A stretch of 64,000 bases of DNA from Planctomycetota bacterium (lineage in GTDB: Bacteria; Planctomycetota; UBA1135; GCA-002686595), in contig JADJQU010000001.1 in assembly GCA_016712565.1 (NCBI GenBank), forward strand, positions 496,001 to 560,000, read 5' to 3'. Under the pieces are notes generated by a model. The model saw nothing but the letters and a program-made list of their open reading frames with translations. It searched no databases and had not been told where the DNA came from. The position numbers and the translations under genes are program-made. The number at the start of each line of letters is the position of its first letter. The stretch's first letter is position 1. Below are positions 35,215 to 43,101 of the stretch, piece after piece.

Positions 35215-36963
35215 CTAGGGCGCCGTGGTGAAGCGGATCGCCTCGGTCAGTCCAACGTTGTTCGGCGCGGGGAAGCCCTGGTCGCGGCTCCAGAATTGGC
35301 CGTGGAGCGTCGTGCCCGCGGTGATCGACTTGGAGGCCATGTACGCCTGACTGAAGTGGAACGAGTAGCTCCCCGTGCAGTCCGCGGGTCCCACGGGCCC
35401 GCCTGAGTTCTGTCCGGGCGTCCGGCGGATCGTGCCCCCCAGGCACAGCGTCCCCCCGAAGAACGGCACGCTGCCCGAGCCGTTGGCCCACAACAGAAGA
35501 CCGACCTGATTCGAGCGCACGTTGTGGGCGCTGAGGAAGAAGTTGTCGAAGGCTCCGCCGACGTGCGGTTCGCCGCCGGTGGTGATCGCGGAGAGGCAGC
35601 CCAGCGAATTCACCTTGGCCGTGCAGTAGCTCTCGATCGGGGGCACGCTCGAAGCGGTGTCGCGCACGAGGCAATCGAAGTCATTCGTGTCGCCCGCGAC
35701 CAGGCCCTGGAGGTTGGTCTCGAAGGCCACCAGGCTGCCCGTCGGGCTGAGGGCGACCGGTCCCAGGTACTCGCCGGTGAACGGCGGGGGCTGGCCCTGG
35801 TCGCCGTTGCTCGCCCGCGAGACCAGGGTGGTCACCCCGAACTGCAGGTCCCGCAGGAAGGCGTCGTCGGTGGTGTCGATGTCGAGCGGATCGAGCGTGG
35901 TGGCGTTGCTGTAGAACGCGACCCAGCGCCCGTCGTCCGAGATCGTGGGCTGGTAGCTCGCGCCGTCGCTGTGGACCCCCAGCGTGCTGAGGCTCAGCAC
36001 GTTGATGGAGTTGGTCGGAACGTCGATCAGGAAAATCTCGTTGTTGCCCGAGAGGCCGGGCACCAGATTGGTCGCGTAGCTGTCGAAGACGATGCGCGTG
36101 GCATCCGGCGTCATGTCCAAGCCGTAGTACGCGTCGGCGTCCGCTTCGCCGCCGTTGGGGTCCAGATTCAAGCGCACCGTCGTGCCGTTCTGCCGGTCCC
36201 GCAGGAACACGTCCTGGAACTGGTTGGTGTCGCCGACCACGAGGTCGCTCGACTGGCTCAGGAAGGCCACGTAGCGGCCGTCGGCGGAGATTCGCGGCTG
36301 GTCGCTCCAGTTGTCCCCGGGGAGTCCGTTCAGGGCCACGCTGATCAGCGAGAGACTCCCCGTCTGAAGGTCCCGCAGGTAGATTTGCTGGCCCAGGACC
36401 GGTCCGAGACCCAGGTTGGAGGCCTCCGAGGTGAACACCGCCAGGCGACCGTCGTTGGACGTGCCGCCGGAACTCAGGGATCCGCTGCTGCTCGAGATGT
36501 CCGGCTCCACCCCCGCGAGACCCAGGCTGACGCGCACGACCTGACCGGTCACGCGATCCAGCCGATAGGCATCCGTGGCTCCGTTGGTGTCCGCGGGACC
36601 CAGGTTGGTCGCCTCCGTGGCGAACACCACGTAGCGGCCGTTGGCGCTGATGCCCGCGTCCCAGATGTCCCCGTCGATCGACCCGCCGCCGGGGATGGGA
36701 ACCGCCTGGGTCATCTGGCCCGTCCAGCGATCCAGCCAGGCGAGTTCCAGAAACCCGTTGCCGTCGCCCGGCAGGAAGCCGTCCTGCACCAGGACCAGGG
36801 CCAGCCGTTCGTCGGGCGTGAAGTGAAGCACGCGCGCCGCCGCGTTCACCTGCCGCCCCCCCGGGCCCTGCACGCGCGTCGTGGTTTGCGCGACGGACTG
36901 GGATGCGAGGATCGTCGATGCGAGCGCGAGGAGCGCGAACCTGCCGCGGGATGCTGCTCTCAT
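35215..36963 (-). CDS. Secreted TolB/WD40-like propeller protein with the shared C-terminal domain
   Basis: The 582-residue protein starts MRAASRGRFALLALASTILA with a signal peptide ending SVAQT, preceded by a good CAGGAG ribosome site. Repeats of the type ISADGRYVAFLSQSSDLVVG and NDGRLAVFTSEASNLG are TolB-like propeller blades. From about 35630 comes the shared domain: YCTAKVNSLGC, FFGGTLCLGG, RRTPGQNSGG, DCTGSYSFH, FWSRDQGFPAPNN. An intact member of the secreted set. Function unknown, probably extracellular. Confidence 0.85.
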   Translation of the reverse strand: MRAASRGRFALLALASTILASQSVAQTTTRVQGPGGRQVNAAARVLHFTPDERLALVLVQDGFLPGDGNGFLELAWLDRWTGQMTQAVPIPGGGSIDGDIWDAGISANGRYVVFATEATNLGPADTNGATDAYRLDRVTGQVVRVSLGLAGVEPDISSSSGSLSSGGTSNDGRLAVFTSEASNLGLGPVLGQQIYLRDLQTGSLSLISVALNGLPGDNWSDQPRISADGRYVAFLSQSSDLVVGDTNQFQDVFLRDRQNGTTVRLNLDPNGGEADADAYYGLDMTPDATRIVFDSYATNLVPGLSGNNEIFLIDVPTNSINVLSLSTLGVHSDGASYQPTISDDGRWVAFYSNATTLDPLDIDTTDDAFLRDLQFGVTTLVSRASNGDQGQPPPFTGEYLGPVALSPTGSLVAFETNLQGLVAGDTNDFDCLVRDTASSVPPIESYCTAKVNSLGCLSAITTGGEPHVGGAFDNFFLSAHNVRSNQVGLLLWANGSGSVPFFGGTLCLGGTIRRTPGQNSGGPVGPADCTGSYSFHFSQAYMASKSITAGTTLHGQFWSRDQGFPAPNNVGLTEAIRFTTAP

Positions 36964-37104
36964 TTCTGCCGAACTCCTGAACGGGCCTAAGGAAAAGGAG
37001 GGACCTGGGTTGACCTTAGCACGAACTGCGCGATTCGTGGGCCGGCCCGTCCCGAGCCGCCCGGGTCTGCCGGGTGTTGATGCCTCAGGCGCTACCCTGG
37101 CCCC

Positions 37105-37617
37105 ATGCACGTGATCGCCATGGCCGGGCTGCCGGGGGTGGGCAAGAGCGCCCTGGCCCAGGCTTTGGCGCGGCGCCTGGGTTGCGCCGTGCTGGACAAG
37201 GACGTGGTGCGGGAAGAGCTGTTTCCCGGCGCCGTGGACCATTCCGCGGGCCAGGACGACCGCGCCATGGCCGCGATCTACGCGCGCGTCGAGGAGCAAG
37301 CCCGCGGCGGCGCCTCCCACGCGGTCATCGACGGCCGCACGTTCACGCGCCGTGCCCACGTGGACGAGCTCCGAGAGCGCGTCTCCCGCATGGGGGCCAC
37401 GCTCACCCTGATCGAGTGCGTCTGCGACCCCCACGTGGCGCGGGATCGCATCCGGCGCGACCTGGAAGCGGGCCGGCACCCCGCCCGGAATCGCACCCCC
37501 GAACTCCATGACGAACTGCTCCGCCGTGCCGAGCCCATCGAGGGCCCGAAGCTGGTCGTCGAGAGCACGCGAGGCGACCCCGCGGTCCTCGCGGCCTCGC
37601 TCGGACTGAGTCCTTGA
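37105..37617 (+). CDS. P-loop kinase-like AAA family protein
   Basis: The 170-residue protein starts MHVIAMAGLPGVGKSALAQA with Walker A GLPGVGKS, followed by LDKDVVREELFPG and VIDGRTFTRRAHVDELR. It belongs to the gluconate-kinase/zeta-toxin-like group of small P-loop phosphotransferases. The substrate cannot be told. No antitoxin-like partner is visible, so a toxin role is not supported. It stands alone, divergent from the propeller gene and convergent with pdxT. Confidence 0.75.
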   Translation: MHVIAMAGLPGVGKSALAQALARRLGCAVLDKDVVREELFPGAVDHSAGQDDRAMAAIYARVEEQARGGASHAVIDGRTFTRRAHVDELRERVSRMGATLTLIECVCDPHVARDRIRRDLEAGRHPARNRTPELHDELLRRAEPIEGPKLVVESTRGDPAVLAASLGLSP

Positions 37618-37623
37618 TCGTCA

Positions 37624-37641
37624 CGCCGCATCCCCGCGGCG
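37624..37641. terminator. Small hairpin between convergent kinase and pdxT genes
   Basis: CGCCGC, loop ATCCCC, GCGGCG, a perfect 6-bp stem in the 37-bp gap between convergent stop codons. There is no T-run, so it is only a weak bidirectional terminator candidate. Confidence 0.3.
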
Positions 37642-37654
37642 CGGCGCCCGTCGT

Positions 37655-38311
37655 TCAGGCCCGGGGCCGAAGCTTGGGCTTCGCGCCGGCCGCGGGCGCG
37701 GCGTGTTGGGACGCTGCCGGACCCACCCGCCGTCCCTCCCCGAGGCCGAGGAAGCGCGCCAGGATCCGATCCTCGCCCGCCAGTTCCGGGTGAAAGGTGG
37801 CGGCAAGATGGGGGCCCTGCTCCACAAGTACCGGCTCGCCGCGGTGGCGCGCGAGCACGCGCACCTGCGGCCCCACGCCCGTGAGGCACGGCGCGCGGAT
37901 GAAGATCGCCCGCAGCGGTGCTGCGCCGAATTCTCCCGGCGCCAGCTCGGCCTCGAAGGAGTCCACCTGCCGGCCGTAGGCGTTGCGCGCGAGCGTCGCG
38001 TCGATCAACCCGAAACGCGGCGGCCGAGTGCCGTCGTCCTGTCCCATCAGAATCGCGCCCGCACAGGTGCCGAACAGCGCCAGCTCGCCGCGCGCCGCGC
38101 GTTCTCGGATCTCGTCGAACAGGCCGAACAGCACCAGCAGGTGGTGGAGTGTGGTCGACTCTCCCCCCGGCAGGATCAGGTGCGTCAGGCCCCCGAGGTC
38201 CGCCCGCGCGCGCACGAGCACCGGCTCGTGCCCGAGCCGGCGCACCGCCCGCGCGTGGGGTTCGAAGGAGCCCTGCAGGGCGAGCACTCCGACCTGAACG
38301 GCCGCCGTCAT
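37655..38311 (-). CDS. pdxT: Pyridoxal 5'-phosphate synthase glutaminase subunit PdxT
   Basis: The 218-residue class I glutaminase shows GVLALQGSFEPHARAVRRLG, LILPGGESTTLHHLL, the nucleophile motif ALFGTCAGAILM and the late catalytic HPE in ATFHPELAGED. It releases ammonia from glutamine for PdxS within the PLP synthase complex. Four bases separate it from pdxS, so they are co-transcribed. The C-terminal 30 residues (GPAASQHAAPAAGAK) are an Ala/Pro-rich tail not usual in the family. Confidence 0.95.
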   Translation of the reverse strand: MTAAVQVGVLALQGSFEPHARAVRRLGHEPVLVRARADLGGLTHLILPGGESTTLHHLLVLFGLFDEIRERAARGELALFGTCAGAILMGQDDGTRPPRFGLIDATLARNAYGRQVDSFEAELAPGEFGAAPLRAIFIRAPCLTGVGPQVRVLARHRGEPVLVEQGPHLAATFHPELAGEDRILARFLGLGEGRRVGPAASQHAAPAAGAKPKLRPRA

Positions 38312-38315
38312 CGCA

Positions 38316-39228
38316 TCACCACCCGCGCCCGGCGAGGAGCTCTTCCTTGGGCAGGCTCTCGATCGAGATGCCCTTCATGGCCCCACCGGTCTCGCGCGAG
38401 GCCTCGACCAGCACGCCGCGGTCGCGGAAGCGCGCGGTCGCCTTGACGATCGCCGCCGCCGTGCGCGCGGGCTTCTCGCTCTTGAAGATGCCGGATCCCA
38501 CGAAGACCGCCTCGGCCCCCAGGGCCATCACCAGGGCCGCGTCGGCCGGCGTCGCCACCCCGCCCGCGGCGAAGTTCGGCACCGGGGAGACGTCCCTGGG
38601 CGTGGACCGCCAGGACCTGCTCGTAGGGGGCCCGCAGCTCCTTGGCGAGGGCCATCAGCTCCTCCCGGGGGGCCTGGACCACCTTGCGGATTTCCTGGTT
38701 CACCTGACGCAGGTGCCGGACCGCCTCGACGATGTTCCCGGTGCCGGCCTCGCCCTTGGTGCGGATCAGGGCCGCCCCTTCGCCGATTCGGCGCAGGGCC
38801 TCGGCCAGGCAGCGCGCGCCGCACACGAAGGGCACCCGGAAGGGGCCCTTGTCGATGTGGTGTTCGGCGTCGGCGGGCGTGAGCACCTCGCTCTCGTCGA
38901 TGAAGTCGACTCCCAGCTCCTCCAGGATCCAGGCCTCGGCGAAGTGGCCGATGCGCGCCTTGGCCATGACCGGGATCGTGACCGCGGCCTGGATCGCCTG
39001 GACGATCTCCACGGCGGCCATGCGGGACACGCCGCCTTCCTTGCGGATGTCCGAGGGGACCCGTTCCAGGGCCATGACCGCGACGGCCCCGGCATCCTCG
39101 GCGATCTTGGCCTGCTCGACGGTGGTCACGTCCATGATCACGCCGCCGCAGAGCATGCGCGCCAGGCCGAGCTTGACCTCGAACGGAGCGGGGGAGGCGG
39201 GAGCGGAAGGGCGCGGCGTGGATGTCAT
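38316..39228 (-). CDS. pdxS: Pyridoxal 5'-phosphate synthase subunit PdxS (frameshifted)
   Basis: This TIM-barrel synthase has FEVKLGLARMLCGGVIMDVT, ALERVPSDIRKEGGVSRM, PVMAKARIGHFAEA and RTKGEAGTGNIVEAVRHLRQ. An extra G/C in the run at 38584-38587 breaks the frame after HAQGRLP; the other frame continues VPNFAAGGVATPADAALVM to the stop. Corrected length is about 303 residues, normal for PdxS. It condenses ribose 5-phosphate, glyceraldehyde 3-phosphate and ammonia to PLP. The ATG at 39228 was preferred over 39243 because AGGA stands seven bases before it. PLP synthase is essential in many bacteria, so a sequencing error is likely. Confidence 0.93.
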
Positions 39229-39302
39229 GGTCGTTTCCTGCATTGTCTCGATCGACTGGACTGGAGATGGCGTCCGAACAGGTCAGCAACGGCGGAGGTA
39301 GC

Positions 39303-39331
39303 ACCATAGACCGTGACAATCAGGCTGGCAA
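39303..39331 (-). promoter_or_regulatory. Predicted sigma-70-like promoter for pdxS-pdxT
   Basis: On the minus strand TTGCCA (39331-39326) and TATGGT (39308-39303) are separated by exactly 17 bases, facing pdxS. A transcript would start near 39297, giving a leader of about 70 nt. It overlaps the divergent promoter completely. Confidence 0.45.
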
Positions 39332-39341
39332 TGGCTATCAT
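39313..39341 (+). promoter_or_regulatory. Predicted sigma-70-like promoter for the MocR regulator gene
   Basis: GTGACA (39313-39318), a 17-base spacer and TATCAT (39336-39341), each 5/6 to consensus. The expected start, 6-8 bases downstream, falls at the ATG at 39348, so the message may be leaderless or nearly so. Confidence 0.55.
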
Positions 39342-39353
39342 GTCACCATGACA
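39341..39353. promoter_or_regulatory. Palindromic operator candidate TGTCA-CCA-TGACA
   Basis: A perfect 5-bp inverted repeat with a 3-bp centre covers the last base of the -10 element and the start codon of the regulator gene. Related half-sites GTGACA (39313) and TGTCAC on the other strand lie upstream. Binding by the regulator itself is inferred from position. Confidence 0.45.
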
Positions 39354-40760
39354 AGTTGGAATCCCCAACGGCCGACCGGCCCCGGCCATCTGTACCTGGC
39401 ACTGGCGGACGCCCTGGCCGAGGACATCGAGAGCGGCGCGCTCCAGCCCGGGGAGCGCCTGCCGACCCATCGCGCCCTCGCTCGCGCGCTCGCGGTCAAC
39501 ATCGGCACGATCACCCGAGCCTACGCCGAGGCGCGGGCACGGGGGCTGATCGACGGCGAGGTGGGGCGCGGCAGCTTCGTCAGGCATGCGGCCGCACGGC
39601 CGGCCCCTGCGGCCACCGAGGGCCCGGCCCCGGACCGGCGGCTGGACCTCTCGGTCAACTCGCCCGCGGGCGGGCCGGATCGCGAGGCCTGCGCGGCCGC
39701 GCTGCGCGAGATCGCGGGCAGGCCCGACCTGTCCTCCTGCTTCGACGCCTACGTGCCGGCCGGGCTCGAGCGCCATCGCGCCGCGGGCGTGCGCTGGCTG
39801 ACCCGGGCCGGGGTCGAGGCCGACACCGACCGCGTGCTGATCACCGGCGGGGCCCAGCACGCCATGGCCGTCGGCTTCGCGGCGCTGGGGGGGCCGGGCG
39901 ACGGCGTGCTGACCGAGGCGCTGACCTACCCGGGGCTCAAGTCGCTCGCCGGGCTCCTGCGCCTGCGTCTTCACGGCGTCGAACTCGACGCCCAGGGCAT
40001 CGTCCCCGAGGCCCTCGAGCAGGCGGCCCGCCGCACACGGGCGCGCTTCCTGTACCTGGTGCCCAATCTGCACAACCCGACCGGCGCGATTCTTGCCGAG
40101 GAGCGCCGCCGGGCGGTCGCCGAAATCGCGCGCCGGCACGACCTCGTGATCGTCGAGGACGACAGCCACGGCTTTCTCCTGCCCAAGCCCGCGAACCCCG
40201 CGCCGATCGCGACCTTCGCGCCCGAGCGGACGCTGTTCATCGCCAGCCTCTCGAAGCCCCTGTGCGCCGGCCTGCGCATCGCCTACCTGCTCGCGCCCCG
40301 TCCCGCGGGCGAGTGGATGCCCCGGCTCGTCGCGGCGTCGAGCGCGATCGCCTGGATGGGGGCTCCGTTGATGGCGGAACTGGCCACCCAGTGGATCGAG
40401 GACGGCACCGCAGCGCGGGTCTCGGCCGCGAAGCGCACGGAGATCACCGCCCGCCGCCGGCTCGCCGACTCGCTGCTCGCCGCGCCGGGCCGCGCGCTGG
40501 GGACTCCCTCGGCGGAGACCAGCGCCACGCTGTGGCTCGAACTCGACGAGCCCTGGCGGGCGAGCGAGTTCGTCGCGCGCTGCCGCGCCCGCGGCGTCGG
40601 TGTCTCTGCTCCGGACGTCTTCGCCGTGCAACGCTCCCACGCGCCCCACGCCGTGAGGCTGTGCATCGGCACGCCGCGCACGCGCGACGACCTGCGCGAA
40701 GCGCTCACGATCGTCGCCCAGGTGTTGCGCGCCGGGCCGGCGCCGGTCTCCGTGGTCTAG
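39348..40760 (+). CDS. MocR/PdxR-family regulator (GntR DNA-binding plus aminotransferase-like domain)
   Basis: The 470-residue protein has a winged-helix GntR domain (LPTHRALARALAVNIGTITR, AYAEARARGLIDGEVGRGSF) followed by a fold-type I aminotransferase-like domain. The PLP-binding lysine is in LFIASLSKPLCAGLRIAYL, and LVPNLHNPTGAILAEERRR and VIVEDDSHGF are cofactor-site motifs. MocR proteins of the PdxR type sense PLP and control PLP synthase genes. Its divergent placement to pdxST and the shared promoter region strongly support that role here. ATG at 39348 gives the standard N-terminus. Confidence 0.9.
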   Translation: MTSWNPQRPTGPGHLYLALADALAEDIESGALQPGERLPTHRALARALAVNIGTITRAYAEARARGLIDGEVGRGSFVRHAAARPAPAATEGPAPDRRLDLSVNSPAGGPDREACAAALREIAGRPDLSSCFDAYVPAGLERHRAAGVRWLTRAGVEADTDRVLITGGAQHAMAVGFAALGGPGDGVLTEALTYPGLKSLAGLLRLRLHGVELDAQGIVPEALEQAARRTRARFLYLVPNLHNPTGAILAEERRRAVAEIARRHDLVIVEDDSHGFLLPKPANPAPIATFAPERTLFIASLSKPLCAGLRIAYLLAPRPAGEWMPRLVAASSAIAWMGAPLMAELATQWIEDGTAARVSAAKRTEITARRRLADSLLAAPGRALGTPSAETSATLWLELDEPWRASEFVARCRARGVGVSAPDVFAVQRSHAPHAVRLCIGTPRTRDDLREALTIVAQVLRAGPAPVSVV

Positions 40761-40788
40761 GAGCGCGCCGCGCCCTGAGCCGCGAACC

Positions 40789-42000
40789 CTACGGGCAGAA
40801 GTTCAACGTCAGCGCGTCGGACAGATTGAACCCGCTGCCCCCCGCGGCGGGGTCGCGGAACCAGAACTGGAAGTTCCAGGTCGAGCCCCCGTGGATCGGG
40901 CCCGCCGCCGGCAGCGCGTTGAAGTCCAGCGGCATGTCGCAGGCTCCGCCGGCGTCGAGGATCTGCGGCGAGGGGATGCGGAAGAAGGCGCCGCTGATGG
41001 GGCTGAGGCACAGATAGCCGTCGCCGAAGGGGTACTGCACGGCGGTCGAGCCGTACAGGAACAGGCCCACCTTGCCGGCGGGAGCGCCGCTCACCAGGAG
41101 GTGCGTGTCCGCCGCCGAGATCGAGAGGCTGCCGGTGGTGTCGATCCGCGCCGCCTGGCCCGAGGAGTTCGGCAGGCTCGCGCAGTAGCGCGCGGCGTCG
41201 CACGTGTACGGGCCGAGCGGAACGTCGGAGACCATCCAGGTCGGGTCGCTCGGATCCGGGCCCGAGGTGACGCCGAGCTGGCCGTGATTCGCGCTGGTGG
41301 AGGAGTCGCCGGCGACGTTGCCGGCGCCCTCGTCGAAGTGCCACGCGGCCACCAGGCCCGGCGAGTCGTCGGGGACGCGCAGGAACCAGGAGGCCTGGAT
41401 CTCCGCCGCCGAGCGCGGGTAGTTCCACAGACGCACCTCGTCGATCCGGCCGCGGAAGTACTCGTTCTGCAACTGGACCGGAAGCCCGGCGCCGATGCAC
41501 AGGTCGGTCAGCGGGAGGTGCGTCAACGCGCCCAGGCTGTGGTTCACGACGGACTTCTGGACGCCGTCGACCCAGAACTCCGCACGGTCCGTCCCGTAGA
41601 CCCCGACGAAGTGGTGCCACGTGCCCAAGTAGGCGGTGTGCTGCTGCGTGTCCTTCGCCTGCAGCACCAGCGAGTGCTGCCGGTTGAACATGAACTGCAT
41701 GCGCCGGTCGAGGTCCTGGTCGCAGGTGAGGAAGTACGCGTCGTCGAGCCCCTTGCGCAGGATGCGCGTGTTCCAGTCCTGCTGGCCGTCGAGCCAGGCC
41801 CAGGCCTCGACGGTCAACTCGCCGGGCTCGAGCGAAATCGAGCGGGGCACGCCGACGAAGTCGTCGAACCCGTCAAAGGCGAGGCAGTGGCCGGCTCCCT
41901 GGGGAGCGGCGTGGAGCACAGGCTGTGCGAGCCCCTGGAACGCCAGGCTCGCCGCCGTGAGGGCGAAAGCGCGCGCGAAGCGATGGAACAGCATGATCAC
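40789..42000 (-). CDS. Secreted LamG-domain protein with a diverged copy of the shared C-terminal domain
   Basis: The 403-residue protein has a signal peptide (FARAFALTAASLAFQGLAQP) and then a LamG/concanavalin-like domain: CLAFDGFDDFVGVPRS, LTVEAWAWLDGQQDWNTRIL, GTWHHFVGVYG, FRGRIDEVRLWNYPRSAAEI. From about 41190 it has RYCASLPNSSG, KVGLFLYGS, FPFGDGYLCL-like YPFGDGYLCLS and the ending FWFRDPAAGGSGFNLSDAL. This matches the C-terminal domain of the other four proteins but lacks the AK.NS.GC cysteine. Probably surface-located and carbohydrate- or protein-binding. Confidence 0.85.
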   Translation of the reverse strand: MIMLFHRFARAFALTAASLAFQGLAQPVLHAAPQGAGHCLAFDGFDDFVGVPRSISLEPGELTVEAWAWLDGQQDWNTRILRKGLDDAYFLTCDQDLDRRMQFMFNRQHSLVLQAKDTQQHTAYLGTWHHFVGVYGTDRAEFWVDGVQKSVVNHSLGALTHLPLTDLCIGAGLPVQLQNEYFRGRIDEVRLWNYPRSAAEIQASWFLRVPDDSPGLVAAWHFDEGAGNVAGDSSTSANHGQLGVTSGPDPSDPTWMVSDVPLGPYTCDAARYCASLPNSSGQAARIDTTGSLSISAADTHLLVSGAPAGKVGLFLYGSTAVQYPFGDGYLCLSPISGAFFRIPSPQILDAGGACDMPLDFNALPAAGPIHGGSTWNFQFWFRDPAAGGSGFNLSDALTLNFCP

Positions 42001-42197
42001 GGACCTCCAGGGTCATTTCGACGCCCGCGCCGCGGCGCGGGGATCGGCCGGAAATCGGCGGTCCGAGCGCCGCGGGCGGCGTGCGAGACTTCCCTGCTTA
42101 GGCTCGACGGCCCCGCTCTTCACGGTGGCTCCATGGCGCAAGCTGCCGGGGCCGGAGTGCCCGCCGAGTATCTCCGTCTTCCGCGAGCTACGGCCGC

Positions 42198-43031
42198 TCA
42201 GGCCTCCAGCGCGCCCGATTGCGAGAGCGCCTCGAGCACGCGCGCCTTCAGGGCCGGCCGGCAGACCACGAGCTCGTGGTTCTTGGGGTCCTTCTGGTTG
42301 TAGCGATGGGCATCGCCGCGCAGCCTGCAGACGCTCCAACCCAAGGCTCGCGCCACGGCCTCCGGCGCGCAGGTGTCCCACTCCTTGAGGCCCTTCTTGT
42401 GCACGTAGACGTCGGCGTGACCCAGGAGCAGGCGCGAGACCTTGAAGCCGACGCTGCCGACCGGCTGTTGCTCACCGACGCCGAGCAACGAGGCAAAACG
42501 GCTGGTCCACTCCGGCGTGTGGGAGCGCGAGACCACCATGCGCGGTGCCGCGGGGCCGGGGCTGTCGCCACGCAGGAGCGACTGGCCGGTCCCTTGGTCG
42601 AGGCCCGCGCGCTCCTGGCCGGGAAGGCACACACCCCACAGGACCGCGCCGCTCGCGGGCAGGGCCACCGCGCCCAGGGCGCACTGGCCGTCGATGCACA
42701 GAGCCACGTGCACGGCCCAGTCCTCGCGTCGCTGTCCGTACTCCTTGGTGCCGTCGAGGGGGTCGACGATCCACACCCGCGACTTCGAGAGGCGCACGGA
42801 GGAATCGGCGGTTTCCTCCGAGAGCACGCCGTCCCCCGGACAGCGGCCCTCCAGGAGGCCGCGCAGGTAGCCGTCCGCGGCCTGGTCGCCGATGTCGCCG
42901 AGGATCGCCTCGTCCGCCCAGCGGCCGCTCTTGCGCAGGCCCTCCACGCGCACGCCGGCCTCGCGGGCGGCAGCCACCGCCAGGGCCAGGTCGCGCTCGA
43001 TCCCATCCGTCGTCGCCGGGAGTTTCGTCAT
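42198..43031 (-). CDS. cysQ: 3'(2'),5'-bisphosphate nucleotidase CysQ (inositol monophosphatase family)
   Basis: The 277-residue protein carries the family metal-site motifs VLSEETAD, WIVDPLDGTKEYG and the late EWDTCAPEAVARALGW. DGTKEY and the short length favour CysQ, which hydrolyses PAP to AMP, over SuhB. PAP is the by-product of PAPS-dependent sulfation or reduction, so this gene complements sat and cysC at 19-22 kb although it lies 20 kb away. It appears to be a single-gene unit or to be read through into the LamG gene. Confidence 0.88.
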   Translation of the reverse strand: MTKLPATTDGIERDLALAVAAAREAGVRVEGLRKSGRWADEAILGDIGDQAADGYLRGLLEGRCPGDGVLSEETADSSVRLSKSRVWIVDPLDGTKEYGQRREDWAVHVALCIDGQCALGAVALPASGAVLWGVCLPGQERAGLDQGTGQSLLRGDSPGPAAPRMVVSRSHTPEWTSRFASLLGVGEQQPVGSVGFKVSRLLLGHADVYVHKKGLKEWDTCAPEAVARALGWSVCRLRGDAHRYNQKDPKNHELVVCRPALKARVLEALSQSGALEA

Positions 43032-43101
43032 GGGCGCAGGATCGCCTATGGCGTCACCGCGCTCAACTGGGAAGCACGGGCGAGGCGCCTCTGAGCCGTG
43101 T

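Noticed and set aside
37105..37617. Zeta-toxin-like identification of the P-loop protein
   Set aside because: Only Walker A and general kinase features are present and no antitoxin gene adjoins it.
42025..42040. 16-bp palindrome CCGCGCCGCGGCGCGG as terminator or operator
   Set aside because: A loop-less GC palindrome is expected by chance in DNA of this composition and nothing else supports a role.
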